Shown here piece by piece: positions 10,442 to 19,501 of a stretch of DNA of 64,000 nt. A program made the translations under genes and the position numbers. Under the pieces are notes generated by a model, which had not been told where the DNA came from, did not search any database, and saw nothing but the letters and a program-made list of their open reading frames with translations. Within the stretch, counting starts at the first letter, position 1. Each line of letters starts with the position of its first letter. The DNA is from Polyangia bacterium (GTDB taxonomy: Bacteria > Myxococcota_A > Polyangia > Nannocystales > Nannocystaceae): positions 186,001 to 250,000 of the forward strand of contig JAUIKS010000014.1 of the NCBI GenBank assembly GCA_030430565.1, in the 5' to 3' direction.

Positions 10442-11350
10442 CTAGCGGCGCGTGAAGCCGCCGACGAGGTAGGCGGAGCCGCCCGGGGCGTCGCCGACGT
10501 AGAGGTGGTCATCGTCGACGTAGAGGCCGACCTTGGCGGGCAGGATCAGCGGCTTGGTGAACTGCACGTCGAAGGTCTTGAGCTCGCGGATCGAGCCGGC
10601 GAAGGCGGTGCGCTGGAGGCCCTCGACGGCGCGCGCCATGGTCGAGAAGCCGTGCAGGATCGTGCTGCGGAAGCCGAACATGCGCGCGTAGGGGCGGACC
10701 CAGTGGACCGGGTTGAAGTCGCCGGTCAGCATCGCGAAGGCGAGCCCGGCGTCGGCCGGGATGCGCCAGTAGGCGATCTCGCGGGCCCGCGCCGGCACGC
10801 GCTTCGGCTCTTTCTTCTTCTTCTTGGGCCCCTTGGGTTTGTCCTTGCCCTTGGAGCCGAGCGGGACGATCGCGTAAAGGTACGAGACCAGCGCGTCGGG
10901 GCAGTCGTCGGTGCCCGTGATGACGCGCTGCTTGAGGACCGCGCGGCGGCCGTTGTCGTCGATGTCCTCGAGGCGGACGCGGACGCGCAGCGGTTTTCCG
11001 GCGGGCAGCGGCTCGTTGATCTCCATGCGGCAGCCGCCGTTGAGCACGCGCGCGAGCGGGTAGGGGAGGCCCTTGAGCGTCTGCGCGGCGAGCGGGAAGC
11101 CCCACTGCGGGAACAGGTGCGCCGGGATGACCTTTCGGTAGGCCGAGGGATCGCCGCCGACGTGGCGCACGTAGTCACGCACCAGGTCCTTCGGCCGGGG
11201 CGGGATCGTGGTCGTGATCTCCGGGCCGGGCGTGACCGGCGTCGCGCCGGGCTTGCCCGAGAGCTTCTGGCGGAGCGCCGCGATCACCGTGCCGCCGAGC
11301 GAGGCGAGCACGGGGCCTTGGTGAATGATGTGCTTGGTCGGGAGCGCCAT
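10442..11350 (-). CDS. htdX: MaoC-like (R)-specific enoyl hydratase/dehydratase (HtdX-like)
   Basis: A 302-residue protein with a double hot-dog layout. The N-terminal half is degenerate. The C-terminal half carries the hydratase-2 motif TGDFNPVHWVRPYARMFGF with the Asp/His pair, followed by ILHGFSTMA. It interconverts 3-hydroxyacyl and trans-2-enoyl thioesters. A Lys-rich insert (about 170-182) separates the halves. The start is ATG 11350 with AAGGA eight nt upstream. Genes on either side (FadE5-like and FabG4-like) supply the neighbouring steps of the same cycle, as in the mycobacterial htdX region. Confidence 0.9.
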   Translation of the reverse strand: MALPTKHIIHQGPVLASLGGTVIAALRQKLSGKPGATPVTPGPEITTTIPPRPKDLVRDYVRHVGGDPSAYRKVIPAHLFPQWGFPLAAQTLKGLPYPLARVLNGGCRMEINEPLPAGKPLRVRVRLEDIDDNGRRAVLKQRVITGTDDCPDALVSYLYAIVPLGSKGKDKPKGPKKKKKEPKRVPARAREIAYWRIPADAGLAFAMLTGDFNPVHWVRPYARMFGFRSTILHGFSTMARAVEGLQRTAFAGSIRELKTFDVQFTKPLILPAKVGLYVDDDHLYVGDAPGGSAYLVGGFTRR

Positions 11351-11411
11351 CGGTGCAGTCCTTATCGGTTCGTTACGACATGTCGTAGAGGCCAGAGATC
11401 AGGGGGCGCGC

Positions 11412-13337
11412 TCAGCCGGCGGCCTGCTCCTGATCGTCGCTGGCGCCGGCGAGCGTACGCAGCAGGCGCGCGCCGGTGGTCGTGATCTCGTCGTGCAGGA
11501 AGCGGACGCGCGGCTCGGCGCGCACGAGGTAGCGCTCGAGCACGTCGCGGCGCTCGGGGTGCTTGCGGGCCTGCTCGAGCAGCAGCTCGCAGACCAGCTC
11601 GTCGGTCAGCAGCTTGCAGAGGCGCTCGGCGTGCAGCATGGCGTAGGCGAAGTCGCGCTTGGGGTTCCAGTCCTTGAGGAAGGCCTGCGACCACTCGGTC
11701 ATCGGCTTGCTCTGGACGGCGCGGAACTTGTCGGCGGCGGTCTTGGCGATGAGGTGCTGCTGCGTGCTCAGCGAGAGCTGCTGGATCTTGGCGACGCGGC
11801 GCTCGAGCGGGTCGCGGGCCGAGAGCGCGCGCCAGCGGGCCTGCGCGCTGCGGCGGACGAAGCCCTGCGGGTTCTTCATGATCCCGCCGAGCGTGTCCTT
11901 CATCGCCATGAGCGCCTGGATCTGGCTTGTGCCCTCGTAGATCGGCATGACCAGCGCGTCGCGCAGCAGCTTCTCGGCGCCGTACTCCTTCATGTAGCCG
12001 TTGCCGCCGTGGATCTGGATGTTGCGGCGGGCCATCTCGACGGCCTTCTCGGACGCGAAGTACTTGAGCAGCGGGGTCGCGCGCCGGGCGTGGCGCTTGT
12101 GGGACTTGAGCTCGCGGCGCAGCTTCTTGGCCTCGAGCTCGTCGCTGGGCTGCGCGATCGTCAGCATCAGCTCGATCTTCTGGGCCAGCTCCTCGTGCCA
12201 GGCGCCGTGCATGCAGAGTGCGCGGATCGCCTGGATGTCGGTCCGCATCTCGTCGAGGTAGTCGGCGATCATCTCGTGGCGATCGATGGTTTTGCCCATC
12301 GAGGGCCGCTCGGCGGCGTAGGCCTTCGCCATGCGGTAGGCGGACTCGCACAGGCCGAGCGACTCGAAGCCGACGCCGAGGCGCGCGCCGTTCATCAGCG
12401 TCAACATGTGCTTAAAGCCATCACCTCGCTTGCCGATCAGCTGCGCCGGGGTGCGCTCGAAGGTCAGCGACGCGGTGACCGAGCCGTGGTGACCCAGCTT
12501 CTCCTCCACGCGGTCGAGCGTCGCGAGGCGCGTGCGCGTGCCGTCCTCGTTGTCGACGTAGGCCGGGACCAGGAAGAAGGAGAGCCCGCCGAGGCCGGCG
12601 AAGGGGTCGTCTTGGTTCTCGGCCTTCTCGGTCCGCGCGATCACGAAGTGGTACTTGCCGTGCCCCGAGGTGATGAAGATCTTCTGCCCGGTGACGTACC
12701 AGCTGCCGTCCTCGTCCTGCTCGCCCACGGCGCGCAGCCGCGCCATGTCGCTGCCGGCGTCGGGCTCGGTGATGTCCATGCAGCCCCACGCGTCGCCGCG
12801 CCCGATCTCCTCGATGTAGTCTTGGAAGCGCGTCTTGGTGATCTCGAAGGTCTCGGGGTCCCACTCGGTGGTGCCCTCGCGCAGCGAGAACGCGAGCATC
12901 GCCATCGCCATGCCGCCGTGGAAGCCGTGGTGCGCCATCACCGAGACGTCGGCGCGGCCGAACAGCTCGGTGTTGATGAAGTAGAGCATCAGCGGGCTGT
13001 TCATGCCGCCGAGCTCGCGCGGCAGCGTCATCCAGTGCAGGTCGAGGTTCTTGATCTGCTCGAAGATCGCGGTCATCGCCGCGGGCTCGACGGCCTCGCC
13101 GTCCTTGAGGCCCACGCCGTGCTCGTCGATCTCGGCGGCCTTCGGCGCGATCTCCTCGGCGACGAACTTGCCGACCATGACCGAGGCGTCGCGGTAGAAC
13201 TCGAGCGCCTCGCGGGCGTTCTTGTAGCCGTCCTGGGTCCGGTAGTCGTACTCCGTGAAGCGCACGATGGGCTCCCAGTCGATGCCCTTTTCGAAGTAGT
13301 ACTGAAGGTCGTCGTTGTCCGTGAAGTAGTTGGCCAT
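11412..13337 (-). CDS. fadE5: acyl-CoA dehydrogenase, FadE5-like
   Basis: A 641-residue flavoenzyme that introduces the 2,3 double bond into acyl-CoA. It has the FAD-binding block MDITEPDAGSDMARLRA (187-203) and WYVTGQKIFITSGH (213-226). The catalytic Glu468 lies in IYEGTSQIQ. The length over 600 residues and the extra C-terminal domain of about 150 residues match the FadE5/long acyl-CoA dehydrogenase group rather than the short 380-residue enzymes. AAGGAG lies seven nt before the ATG. It is the second gene of the operon, 66 bp after tetR, and is likely controlled by that regulator. Confidence 0.93.
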   Translation of the reverse strand: MANYFTDNDDLQYYFEKGIDWEPIVRFTEYDYRTQDGYKNAREALEFYRDASVMVGKFVAEEIAPKAAEIDEHGVGLKDGEAVEPAAMTAIFEQIKNLDLHWMTLPRELGGMNSPLMLYFINTELFGRADVSVMAHHGFHGGMAMAMLAFSLREGTTEWDPETFEITKTRFQDYIEEIGRGDAWGCMDITEPDAGSDMARLRAVGEQDEDGSWYVTGQKIFITSGHGKYHFVIARTEKAENQDDPFAGLGGLSFFLVPAYVDNEDGTRTRLATLDRVEEKLGHHGSVTASLTFERTPAQLIGKRGDGFKHMLTLMNGARLGVGFESLGLCESAYRMAKAYAAERPSMGKTIDRHEMIADYLDEMRTDIQAIRALCMHGAWHEELAQKIELMLTIAQPSDELEAKKLRRELKSHKRHARRATPLLKYFASEKAVEMARRNIQIHGGNGYMKEYGAEKLLRDALVMPIYEGTSQIQALMAMKDTLGGIMKNPQGFVRRSAQARWRALSARDPLERRVAKIQQLSLSTQQHLIAKTAADKFRAVQSKPMTEWSQAFLKDWNPKRDFAYAMLHAERLCKLLTDELVCELLLEQARKHPERRDVLERYLVRAEPRVRFLHDEITTTGARLLRTLAGASDDQEQAAG

Positions 13338-13403
13338 CGGGGGGCTCCTTGGGTCGGGCGGGCTGCGCTGCTGTCTCTTGTCTCCGCGCGACGCGGAGAG
13401 GGC

Positions 13404-14093
13404 TCAGGTGGTGGTCGTGCGCGACGCGGGCTTCGGCTCGCCCACGCCTCGGCTGCGCTCGGCCGCAGCCGAGCTGATGAACAGGCTGGACTTGGCGACG
13501 CGGCACAGCTCGAGGATGTGCCGGCGTCGCATCTCGTCGGCGCTGACGCCCCGCGGCGCGACGTCGCCGATGCACGCGTAGGTGGCGACGCTGCTGACGA
13601 TCAGGTTGATCATCTGGCCGACGTAGGCCTCGGGGTCGACGTCGCGGTGGATGTGCCCCCGGGCCTGCCCCTTGCGAATGTGCTCGCAGACCACCTCGGC
13701 CCAGGGCCGCACGTGGCGCTGCACGAGCGCGCCGATCTCGTCGGGCCGGTCGAGCGCCTCGCGGACGAGCAGGCGCGCGCGGTCGGGGTCGGCGGTGAAG
13801 AAGCTGACGGTCTCGCGCAGCAGCGCGTCGTACTGATCCTCGCCCGAGGTCGCGGCCCGGAGCAGGCGCGGGACGACCTCGTTCCAGTGCGACAACATGT
13901 TCTCAAGGACACTTCGGCGAAGCGCCTCTTTGGACGGGAAGTGGTAGAGCAGCGACGGCTTGCGGATGCCGACCGCGCCCGAGATCTCCGACAGCGAGGT
14001 CCCGCCGAATCCGCGCGCCGCGAACAGGCGCGTGGCCTCGTGGAGGATGCGCGTCGGGACGTCTTCGGAGGGATTGGACTTAGCGGAAGGCAA
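13404..14093 (-). CDS. TetR/AcrR-family regulator of the fatty-acid operon
   Basis: A 229-residue regulator. The N-terminal helix-turn-helix is typical (ATRLFAARGFGGTSLSEISGAVGIRKPSLLYHFPSKEAL, positions about 19-58, read in pieces). The ligand domain follows, and the tail is low-complexity and Thr-rich. The start is TTG 14093; no in-frame ATG precedes the HTH. The gene heads the operon, and a perfect inverted repeat lies 22 bp upstream. The obvious model is autorepression relieved by an acyl-CoA, as for FadR/FabR-like TetR proteins (inference). Confidence 0.9.
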   Translation of the reverse strand: MPSAKSNPSEDVPTRILHEATRLFAARGFGGTSLSEISGAVGIRKPSLLYHFPSKEALRRSVLENMLSHWNEVVPRLLRAATSGEDQYDALLRETVSFFTADPDRARLLVREALDRPDEIGALVQRHVRPWAEVVCEHIRKGQARGHIHRDVDPEAYVGQMINLIVSSVATYACIGDVAPRGVSADEMRRRHILELCRVAKSSLFISSAAAERSRGVGEPKPASRTTTT

Positions 14094-14094
14094 A

Positions 14095-14138
14095 TGTCTA
14101 CCGTGCGTGCGTCAGTTGTCTACCACTCGGTAGACAAC
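14095..14138. promoter_or_regulatory. TetR operator: perfect 10+4+10 inverted repeat plus a half-site
   Basis: The arms GTTGTCTACC (14115-14124) and GGTAGACAAC (14129-14138) are perfectly complementary around ACTC. An extra half-site TGTCTACC lies at 14095-14102, touching the tetR start. The spacing and symmetry are those of TetR-family operators. Confidence 0.85.
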
Positions 14139-14331
14139 GCTGCAAGCCAGAAATTGCCATCAAACCGATGTTCCGCGTGAAGCGCGGAGAACGGCGTGGT
14201 GTAAATGCGCGATATCGCCCCTGTCGACGCGTTGGCGCCGAGCGCGTAGGCGCCGAGTCAGCGGTTGATCACGAACACGTCGGCGCGGCGCTCTGCCCGC
14301 GCAGAACTGGGTGCGGCCGCGTAGAAGCCTC

Positions 14332-16068
14332 TCAGCTCGGCGGCTCGGGCTTGCACACGCCCTCCTCCTGCTGCGCCTGCGTTCGGAACGTGTTGAGCAG
14401 CTCCCAGCTGCGCGGCTGATCCTGCGGGATCGTCCCGTCCTCCCGCACGTTCGTCACGTGGTACGCGTGCTGATTCCAGATCCGCCGCGCCGGGGCCCAG
14501 CGGTCGCGGGCCTCGCGGATCACCTGCACCGTCGGCGTATTGTTCTGATCGGACTCCGAGACCACCACGATCTCGGCGGAGCCGTCGTTGTCGACATCCG
14601 CGACCACCGGGTACTCGGTGGTCGTCCGGCTGCCGCGCGGCACGGTCAGCAGCGGCGCGCCCGCGCCGTCGTAGACGTACAGCTGGGTCTCGTCCCCGTA
14701 CATCGCCTCGGCCACGCCGTCGCCGAGGAAGTCGAAGGCCGTGCCTGCGGCGGAGCCGGTGAGGTCCGCGACCACGGCCTGCCACTCGATCGAGAGGTCG
14801 TGGCGGTACACCGCGTAGGTCGTCGCCGAGGACATCGCGAACTCGGCGAGGCCGTCGCCGTCGACATCGTGCACCGCCGCCGGGCGGCGCCAGTTGTTGC
14901 TCGCCGGCGGATCGCCGGTCGGCGTCTGGTTGAGGTACTTGGGCGTCCCGTCGTGCTCGAGGATCGAGATCCCCGCCTGCCCGGTGATCAGGATCTCGGG
15001 CTCTGGATCATCGTCGAGGTTCGCGACGTGCGCGTGCCCGGGGCCGAGCTGATCGTTGACGAACAGCGGCGTACCGTCGTGGTGATAGGCCGAGCGCCCG
15101 ATCACGACCTCGAGGTCACCGTCGTCATCGAGGTCGGCGGCGGTGGTCGTGTGATAAAAATTCAGCGGCTCGTTCGCCGACCACAGGTGATTGCCCTCGT
15201 GGTCGCCGACGCCGTTGCCGATGATGATCTCGACGTCGCCGTCGGCGTCGAGGTCCGCGAGCGCGATCGCGGGGCTCATGCCCGAGGCCCAGGGCGCGGC
15301 GACCTGCCACTTGATCGAGCCGTCGTGCTCCAGCGCCATCAGCTGCCCCGGCGCGGTCACGGCCACGATGTCGGGCAGGCCGTCGTCGTCGATGTCGCCG
15401 ATCGCCGGCACCTGCGAGAACCGGAAGCCGCCGTCGTAGTCCCAGTGGACCGCGCCGGTCTCCCCGTCGAGCAGGAACATGCGCTCCGGGTTCCCGGTCA
15501 GGCCGACGTGCGCGAAGATCAGGATGTCGGGCGTGTCGCACAGGTCGATCGCGCCGTCGTCGTTGTCGTCGGTCAGGTTGGCGACCAGCGGCGTCGTCAG
15601 GCTGTTGGTGTGCTCCCCCTCGCCCCACCACTCCCACTGGAGCTCGGGCTCGAAGCTGTCGGGCGGCGTCTCGATGTCGCAGGGCGGCACCGCGTCGAGC
15701 TCGTCGGGCGGGACCGTGCACGAGGGCTCCTCGCCGGTGTCCTCGGGGACATCTTCAGCCGCGACGTCGAATTTGGCCCCGGTGGAGCCGTCGCTCGCGC
15801 CCGCGCTCGTGCCTGTGCCCGTCGCGCCCCCGCTCGAGCTGGAGCCGCTGGCGCCCCCGCTGCTCGTGTCGCCCGTCGCGGTCGCGCCGGCCGTGCTCGT
15901 CGCCGGCGCGCTGGTGTTGGTGGTGTTGGCCGTGTCGGCCGTGCCCGCGCTCCCGCCCTCGCTCTCGCTGGTCGCGTCGGAGTCTCCGCACCCGCTCGCC
16001 GGTGAGAGCGCGAGCGCGAGCGCGAGCGTAGCGGCCTGGGTCGGTCGAGCGCGAACATGCAGGTGCAT
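14332..16068 (-). CDS. FG-GAP/VCBS beta-propeller lipoprotein
   Basis: A 578-residue surface lipoprotein. The signal peptide ends at SPASGC. About 80 residues of Ser/Thr/Gly/Ala linker follow, then a repeat domain. Calcium-binding-like motifs recur through it (GDIDDDGLPDIVAV, ADLDADGDVEIIIG, ADLDDDGDLEVVIG, HDVDGDGLAEFAM, ADVDNDGSAEIVVV), the hallmark of FG-GAP/VCBS seven-bladed propellers. It ends in a Cys-containing tail. TACCTT lies six nt before the ATG, which suggests a leaderless transcript. Its partner is unknown; such proteins often act in adhesion. Confidence 0.88.
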   Translation of the reverse strand: MHLHVRARPTQAATLALALALSPASGCGDSDATSESEGGSAGTADTANTTNTSAPATSTAGATATGDTSSGGASGSSSSGGATGTGTSAGASDGSTGAKFDVAAEDVPEDTGEEPSCTVPPDELDAVPPCDIETPPDSFEPELQWEWWGEGEHTNSLTTPLVANLTDDNDDGAIDLCDTPDILIFAHVGLTGNPERMFLLDGETGAVHWDYDGGFRFSQVPAIGDIDDDGLPDIVAVTAPGQLMALEHDGSIKWQVAAPWASGMSPAIALADLDADGDVEIIIGNGVGDHEGNHLWSANEPLNFYHTTTAADLDDDGDLEVVIGRSAYHHDGTPLFVNDQLGPGHAHVANLDDDPEPEILITGQAGISILEHDGTPKYLNQTPTGDPPASNNWRRPAAVHDVDGDGLAEFAMSSATTYAVYRHDLSIEWQAVVADLTGSAAGTAFDFLGDGVAEAMYGDETQLYVYDGAGAPLLTVPRGSRTTTEYPVVADVDNDGSAEIVVVSESDQNNTPTVQVIREARDRWAPARRIWNQHAYHVTNVREDGTIPQDQPRSWELLNTFRTQAQQEEGVCKPEPPS

Positions 16069-16130
16069 GGTCGAAAGGTAACACCGCCCTCGCAGCCGGC
16101 GCCCGGCCCGTCAGGTGTATCGTGGTAGCG

Positions 16131-17933
16131 ATGACGTCCCCCTGGGCACCGCGCCTCCTCGCCCCGCTCTCGCTCGGTTTAACGATCGCGTGCTCGCCCC
16201 CCGCGAGCGCGCCCAGCTCGGCGTCCGCCGCCAAGTCCAGCGTCCCCGCCGAGCCCCCCGTGACCGCGACGGCGCCCGCGGAGCGCCCTCCCGACGGGGC
16301 GTTCAGCGAGTGGACGAAGCAGTTCCTCACGCGGCACTTCGCCGCCCACCCAGACTCCGCGGTCGCGCTCGGGCTCCACGAGCACGACGGCGAGCTCCCG
16401 GACCACTCGAGCGCGGGCCTCGAGCGCCGGCTCGGCGCGATCGCGGGGGCGCTCGAGCGCCTCGACTCCTTCGACCGCGCCGCGCTCAGCCCGGCGCAGC
16501 GCGTCGAGCACGGCGTGATCAACCGCGCGCTCCGGGCCGAGCGCTTCCGGCTCACCGTGCAGCGTGAACCCCAGCGCAGCCCGATGTTCTACGCCGGCGC
16601 CCTCGATCTCACGCCGTACATCAGCCGCGCGTACAAGCCGGCCGAGGAGCGCGCGGCCGCGATCATCAAGGTCGCGCGCGGGGCGGGGCCCTACCTGCGC
16701 GCGGGCGCCAAGAACCTCGACCCGGCGCTCCCGCGGACCTTCCTCGACACCGGCCTCCTGCAGGTCCGCGGCCTGATCGAGTTCTGTCAAAAAGATGTCC
16801 TGGAGGCCATGAAGGCGAGCGGGCTGAGCGAGGCGCGGATGGGCGAGCTCGCGGCCGCGACCGCGGAGATGGTCGCGGCGCTGCGCGAGTTCGAGGGCGA
16901 GCTGCTCGCGCGGGAGGAGGGCGCGACCGACGACTACGCGCTGGGGGCCGAGACCTTCGTGGCGATGCTGCGCGAGACCGAGGGCCTCGAGCTCTCGCGT
17001 GAACGCCTCGAGGCGATCGCGACAGAGGACCTCGAGCGCAACCTCGCGACCCTGCGCGAGACGGCCAAGCAGATCGACCCGAGCCGCTCCGTCGGCGAGG
17101 TGATGGCCGAGGTCGCCGCGCGCAAGCCGGCGCCCGACGAGGTGCTCGCGGTCGCGGGCGAGCAGGTCGCGAGGATGCGCCAGGCGATCGTCGACCGCGA
17201 GCTCGTCACGATCCCGACCGAGAACGTCGCCGAGGTCCGCCCGAGCCCGCCCTTTATGCGCTGGAACTTCGCGTTCCTCGACGGCGCCGGGCCGTTCGAG
17301 CAGACCGCGCTGCCGAGCTTCTACTACATCAGCCCGCCCGATCCCGCGTGGCCGAAGCAGCAGCAGGCGGACTACATCCCCAGCTCCGCGGACCTCCTGT
17401 TCGTGACCGTGCACGAGGTGTGGCCGGGGCACTTCCTGCACTACCAGCACATCAAGACGCAGCCCTCGGACGTGCTCCGCAGCTTCTGGAGCTACACGGC
17501 CGGCGAGGGCTGGGCCCACTACGTCGAGCAGATGATGTGGGAGGCCGGGGTCTCGAGCGACCCGCGGGATCACGTCGGGCAGCTGCAGAACGCGCTGCTC
17601 CGCGACGCGCGCTTCGTCTCGGCGCTCGGGCTCCACACCGGCGCGCTCGAGCTCGACGGCGCGACCGCGCTGTTTCGTGAGCAGGCCTTTCAGGACGAGG
17701 CCAACGCGCGTCAGCAGGCGGTCCGCGGGACCTTCGACCCGATGTACCTCGCGTACACCCTCGGCAAGCTCGTGATCCTCAAGCTCCGCGCGGACGTCCG
17801 CGCGAAGTGGGCGGCGGAGGGCAAGCCGTTCACGCTCCGCGCCTTCCACGACGAGCTGCTCGCGCACGGCGCCGCGCCGCTCCCGGTGATCCGCGCGTCG
17901 ATGCTCGGCGACGACGCTGGACCTGTTCTTTAA
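16131..17933 (+). CDS. DUF885-family zinc metallopeptidase-like lipoprotein
   Basis: A protein of about 600 residues with a lipoprotein signal ending LTIAC. The DUF885 fold is shown by the zinc motif HEVWPGH (about residue 427), followed by GEGWAHYVEQMM, the second conserved block of this family. These proteins resemble gluzincin peptidases, and the substrate is unknown. ATG 16131 is preferred to GTG 16122 because TATCGT at 16118-16123 sits seven nt before it, a spacing seen at many genes here. It diverges from the propeller lipoprotein. Confidence 0.88.
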   Translation: MTSPWAPRLLAPLSLGLTIACSPPASAPSSASAAKSSVPAEPPVTATAPAERPPDGAFSEWTKQFLTRHFAAHPDSAVALGLHEHDGELPDHSSAGLERRLGAIAGALERLDSFDRAALSPAQRVEHGVINRALRAERFRLTVQREPQRSPMFYAGALDLTPYISRAYKPAEERAAAIIKVARGAGPYLRAGAKNLDPALPRTFLDTGLLQVRGLIEFCQKDVLEAMKASGLSEARMGELAAATAEMVAALREFEGELLAREEGATDDYALGAETFVAMLRETEGLELSRERLEAIATEDLERNLATLRETAKQIDPSRSVGEVMAEVAARKPAPDEVLAVAGEQVARMRQAIVDRELVTIPTENVAEVRPSPPFMRWNFAFLDGAGPFEQTALPSFYYISPPDPAWPKQQQADYIPSSADLLFVTVHEVWPGHFLHYQHIKTQPSDVLRSFWSYTAGEGWAHYVEQMMWEAGVSSDPRDHVGQLQNALLRDARFVSALGLHTGALELDGATALFREQAFQDEANARQQAVRGTFDPMYLAYTLGKLVILKLRADVRAKWAAEGKPFTLRAFHDELLAHGAAPLPVIRASMLGDDAGPVL

Positions 17934-17992
17934 GACAAGTTTTGCGCGGAGGTCTGCACGGGGCGCTCCCGGCGTCTGCTACGATCTCCAGG

Positions 17993-18523
<531 letters not shown>

Positions 18524-18576
18524 GGCGCGCGCCGTGGTATAGATGGCCGTAGATACAGGTCTTTGCGGGCGCGCGT

Positions 18577-19416
18577 ATGGGGTACTGGGGGTTCGGTCCG
18601 TGGCAGAACGACACCGCGCTGGACTACCGCGCGGACCTGGCGAAGGCGACGACGCTGACGCCGCTGCGTGAGCGCATGCAGGGCTACCTGCGGCTCTCCG
18701 AGCGCTACGCCTGGGACATGCACGAGTTCGTCTACGCCTTCGCCGCCGCCGCGGCCGTCCGGACGCTGTGGGAGCGGGACTTCGGCGCGAGCCAGCCGCC
18801 GTATCTCGAGACGCTCCGGCGGCTCATCCGGCCCGCGCTCGGCGAGCAGCTGCGCGCGCTCGCCGAGCTCTACGAGCGCGTCGAGTCGCGCCTCGACGAC
18901 CCGCAGGTGCTCCGGGCGCTCCAGGGCGCCGCCGAGGAGGCGCTCGCCGAGCTGAGCTCCTGGCGCGAGCTCATCGAGGAGACGCTCCCCGCCCGGGCGC
19001 TCGAGCGGCTCTACGCGCTCGACGGCCTCGAGGCGCTAGAGCGGCACCTGGAGTACGAGCTCGCGGCCCACCAGGCCGGGACGCTGATGCTGTCGCTGAG
19101 CCGACACGCGCTCGAGGCCGGCGCCGACGACGTCGACGCGCTCAACGAGCGCGAGCTCGCGAGCGCGGCGGCCTCCGTCTGCGACGAGCTCGAGGTCATG
19201 GCGGCGCGGCTCGAGGAGCCGCTCACGCTCGAGCTGCTCGCGGAGGCGCTCGCGGTCACCGGCCGCCTGCTCTCCTTCGCGCCGGTGTTCCGCGAGCGCG
19301 CGCCGACGCAGGCCGAGGAGCTGATCCGCGAGCTCGAGCCGCTGCACGCGCGGCTCGAGCGACACCACGGCGCGGCGCGGCGCGGCCAAGCCGTCGGGCC
19401 GCCCGCGCGCGTGTGA
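18577..19416 (+). CDS. DUF4259-like N-terminus, otherwise unknown helical protein
   Basis: A 279-residue cytoplasmic protein. The first 20 residues (MGYWGFGPWQNDTALDYRADL) match the DUF4259 signature M-G-x-W-G-x-G-x-x-x-N-D-x-A-x-D. The rest is Leu/Glu/Ala-rich helix with no catalytic motif. It follows the LKDPF lipoprotein by 53 bp. A box similar to ACATGTCTTT, GATACAGGTCTTT, lies about 25 bp before its ATG. The role is unknown. Confidence 0.75.
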   Translation: MGYWGFGPWQNDTALDYRADLAKATTLTPLRERMQGYLRLSERYAWDMHEFVYAFAAAAAVRTLWERDFGASQPPYLETLRRLIRPALGEQLRALAELYERVESRLDDPQVLRALQGAAEEALAELSSWRELIEETLPARALERLYALDGLEALERHLEYELAAHQAGTLMLSLSRHALEAGADDVDALNERELASAAASVCDELEVMAARLEEPLTLELLAEALAVTGRLLSFAPVFRERAPTQAEELIRELEPLHARLERHHGAARRGQAVGPPARV

Positions 19417-19501
19417 CCTGACCATAAAGACATGTTGTGGTGTCCTGTATAACTGGCTCGAGCTCGCCGGGACCGCGTCCCGCGAGGCGATGAGGTGACA
19501 C

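Noticed and set aside
11325-14180. A 951-codon open frame on the plus strand
   Set aside because: It is a shadow of the minus-strand fatty-acid operon. GC-rich codon bias keeps the opposite frame open, and its translation is Leu/Gly/Ala/Arg-rich with no family motif.
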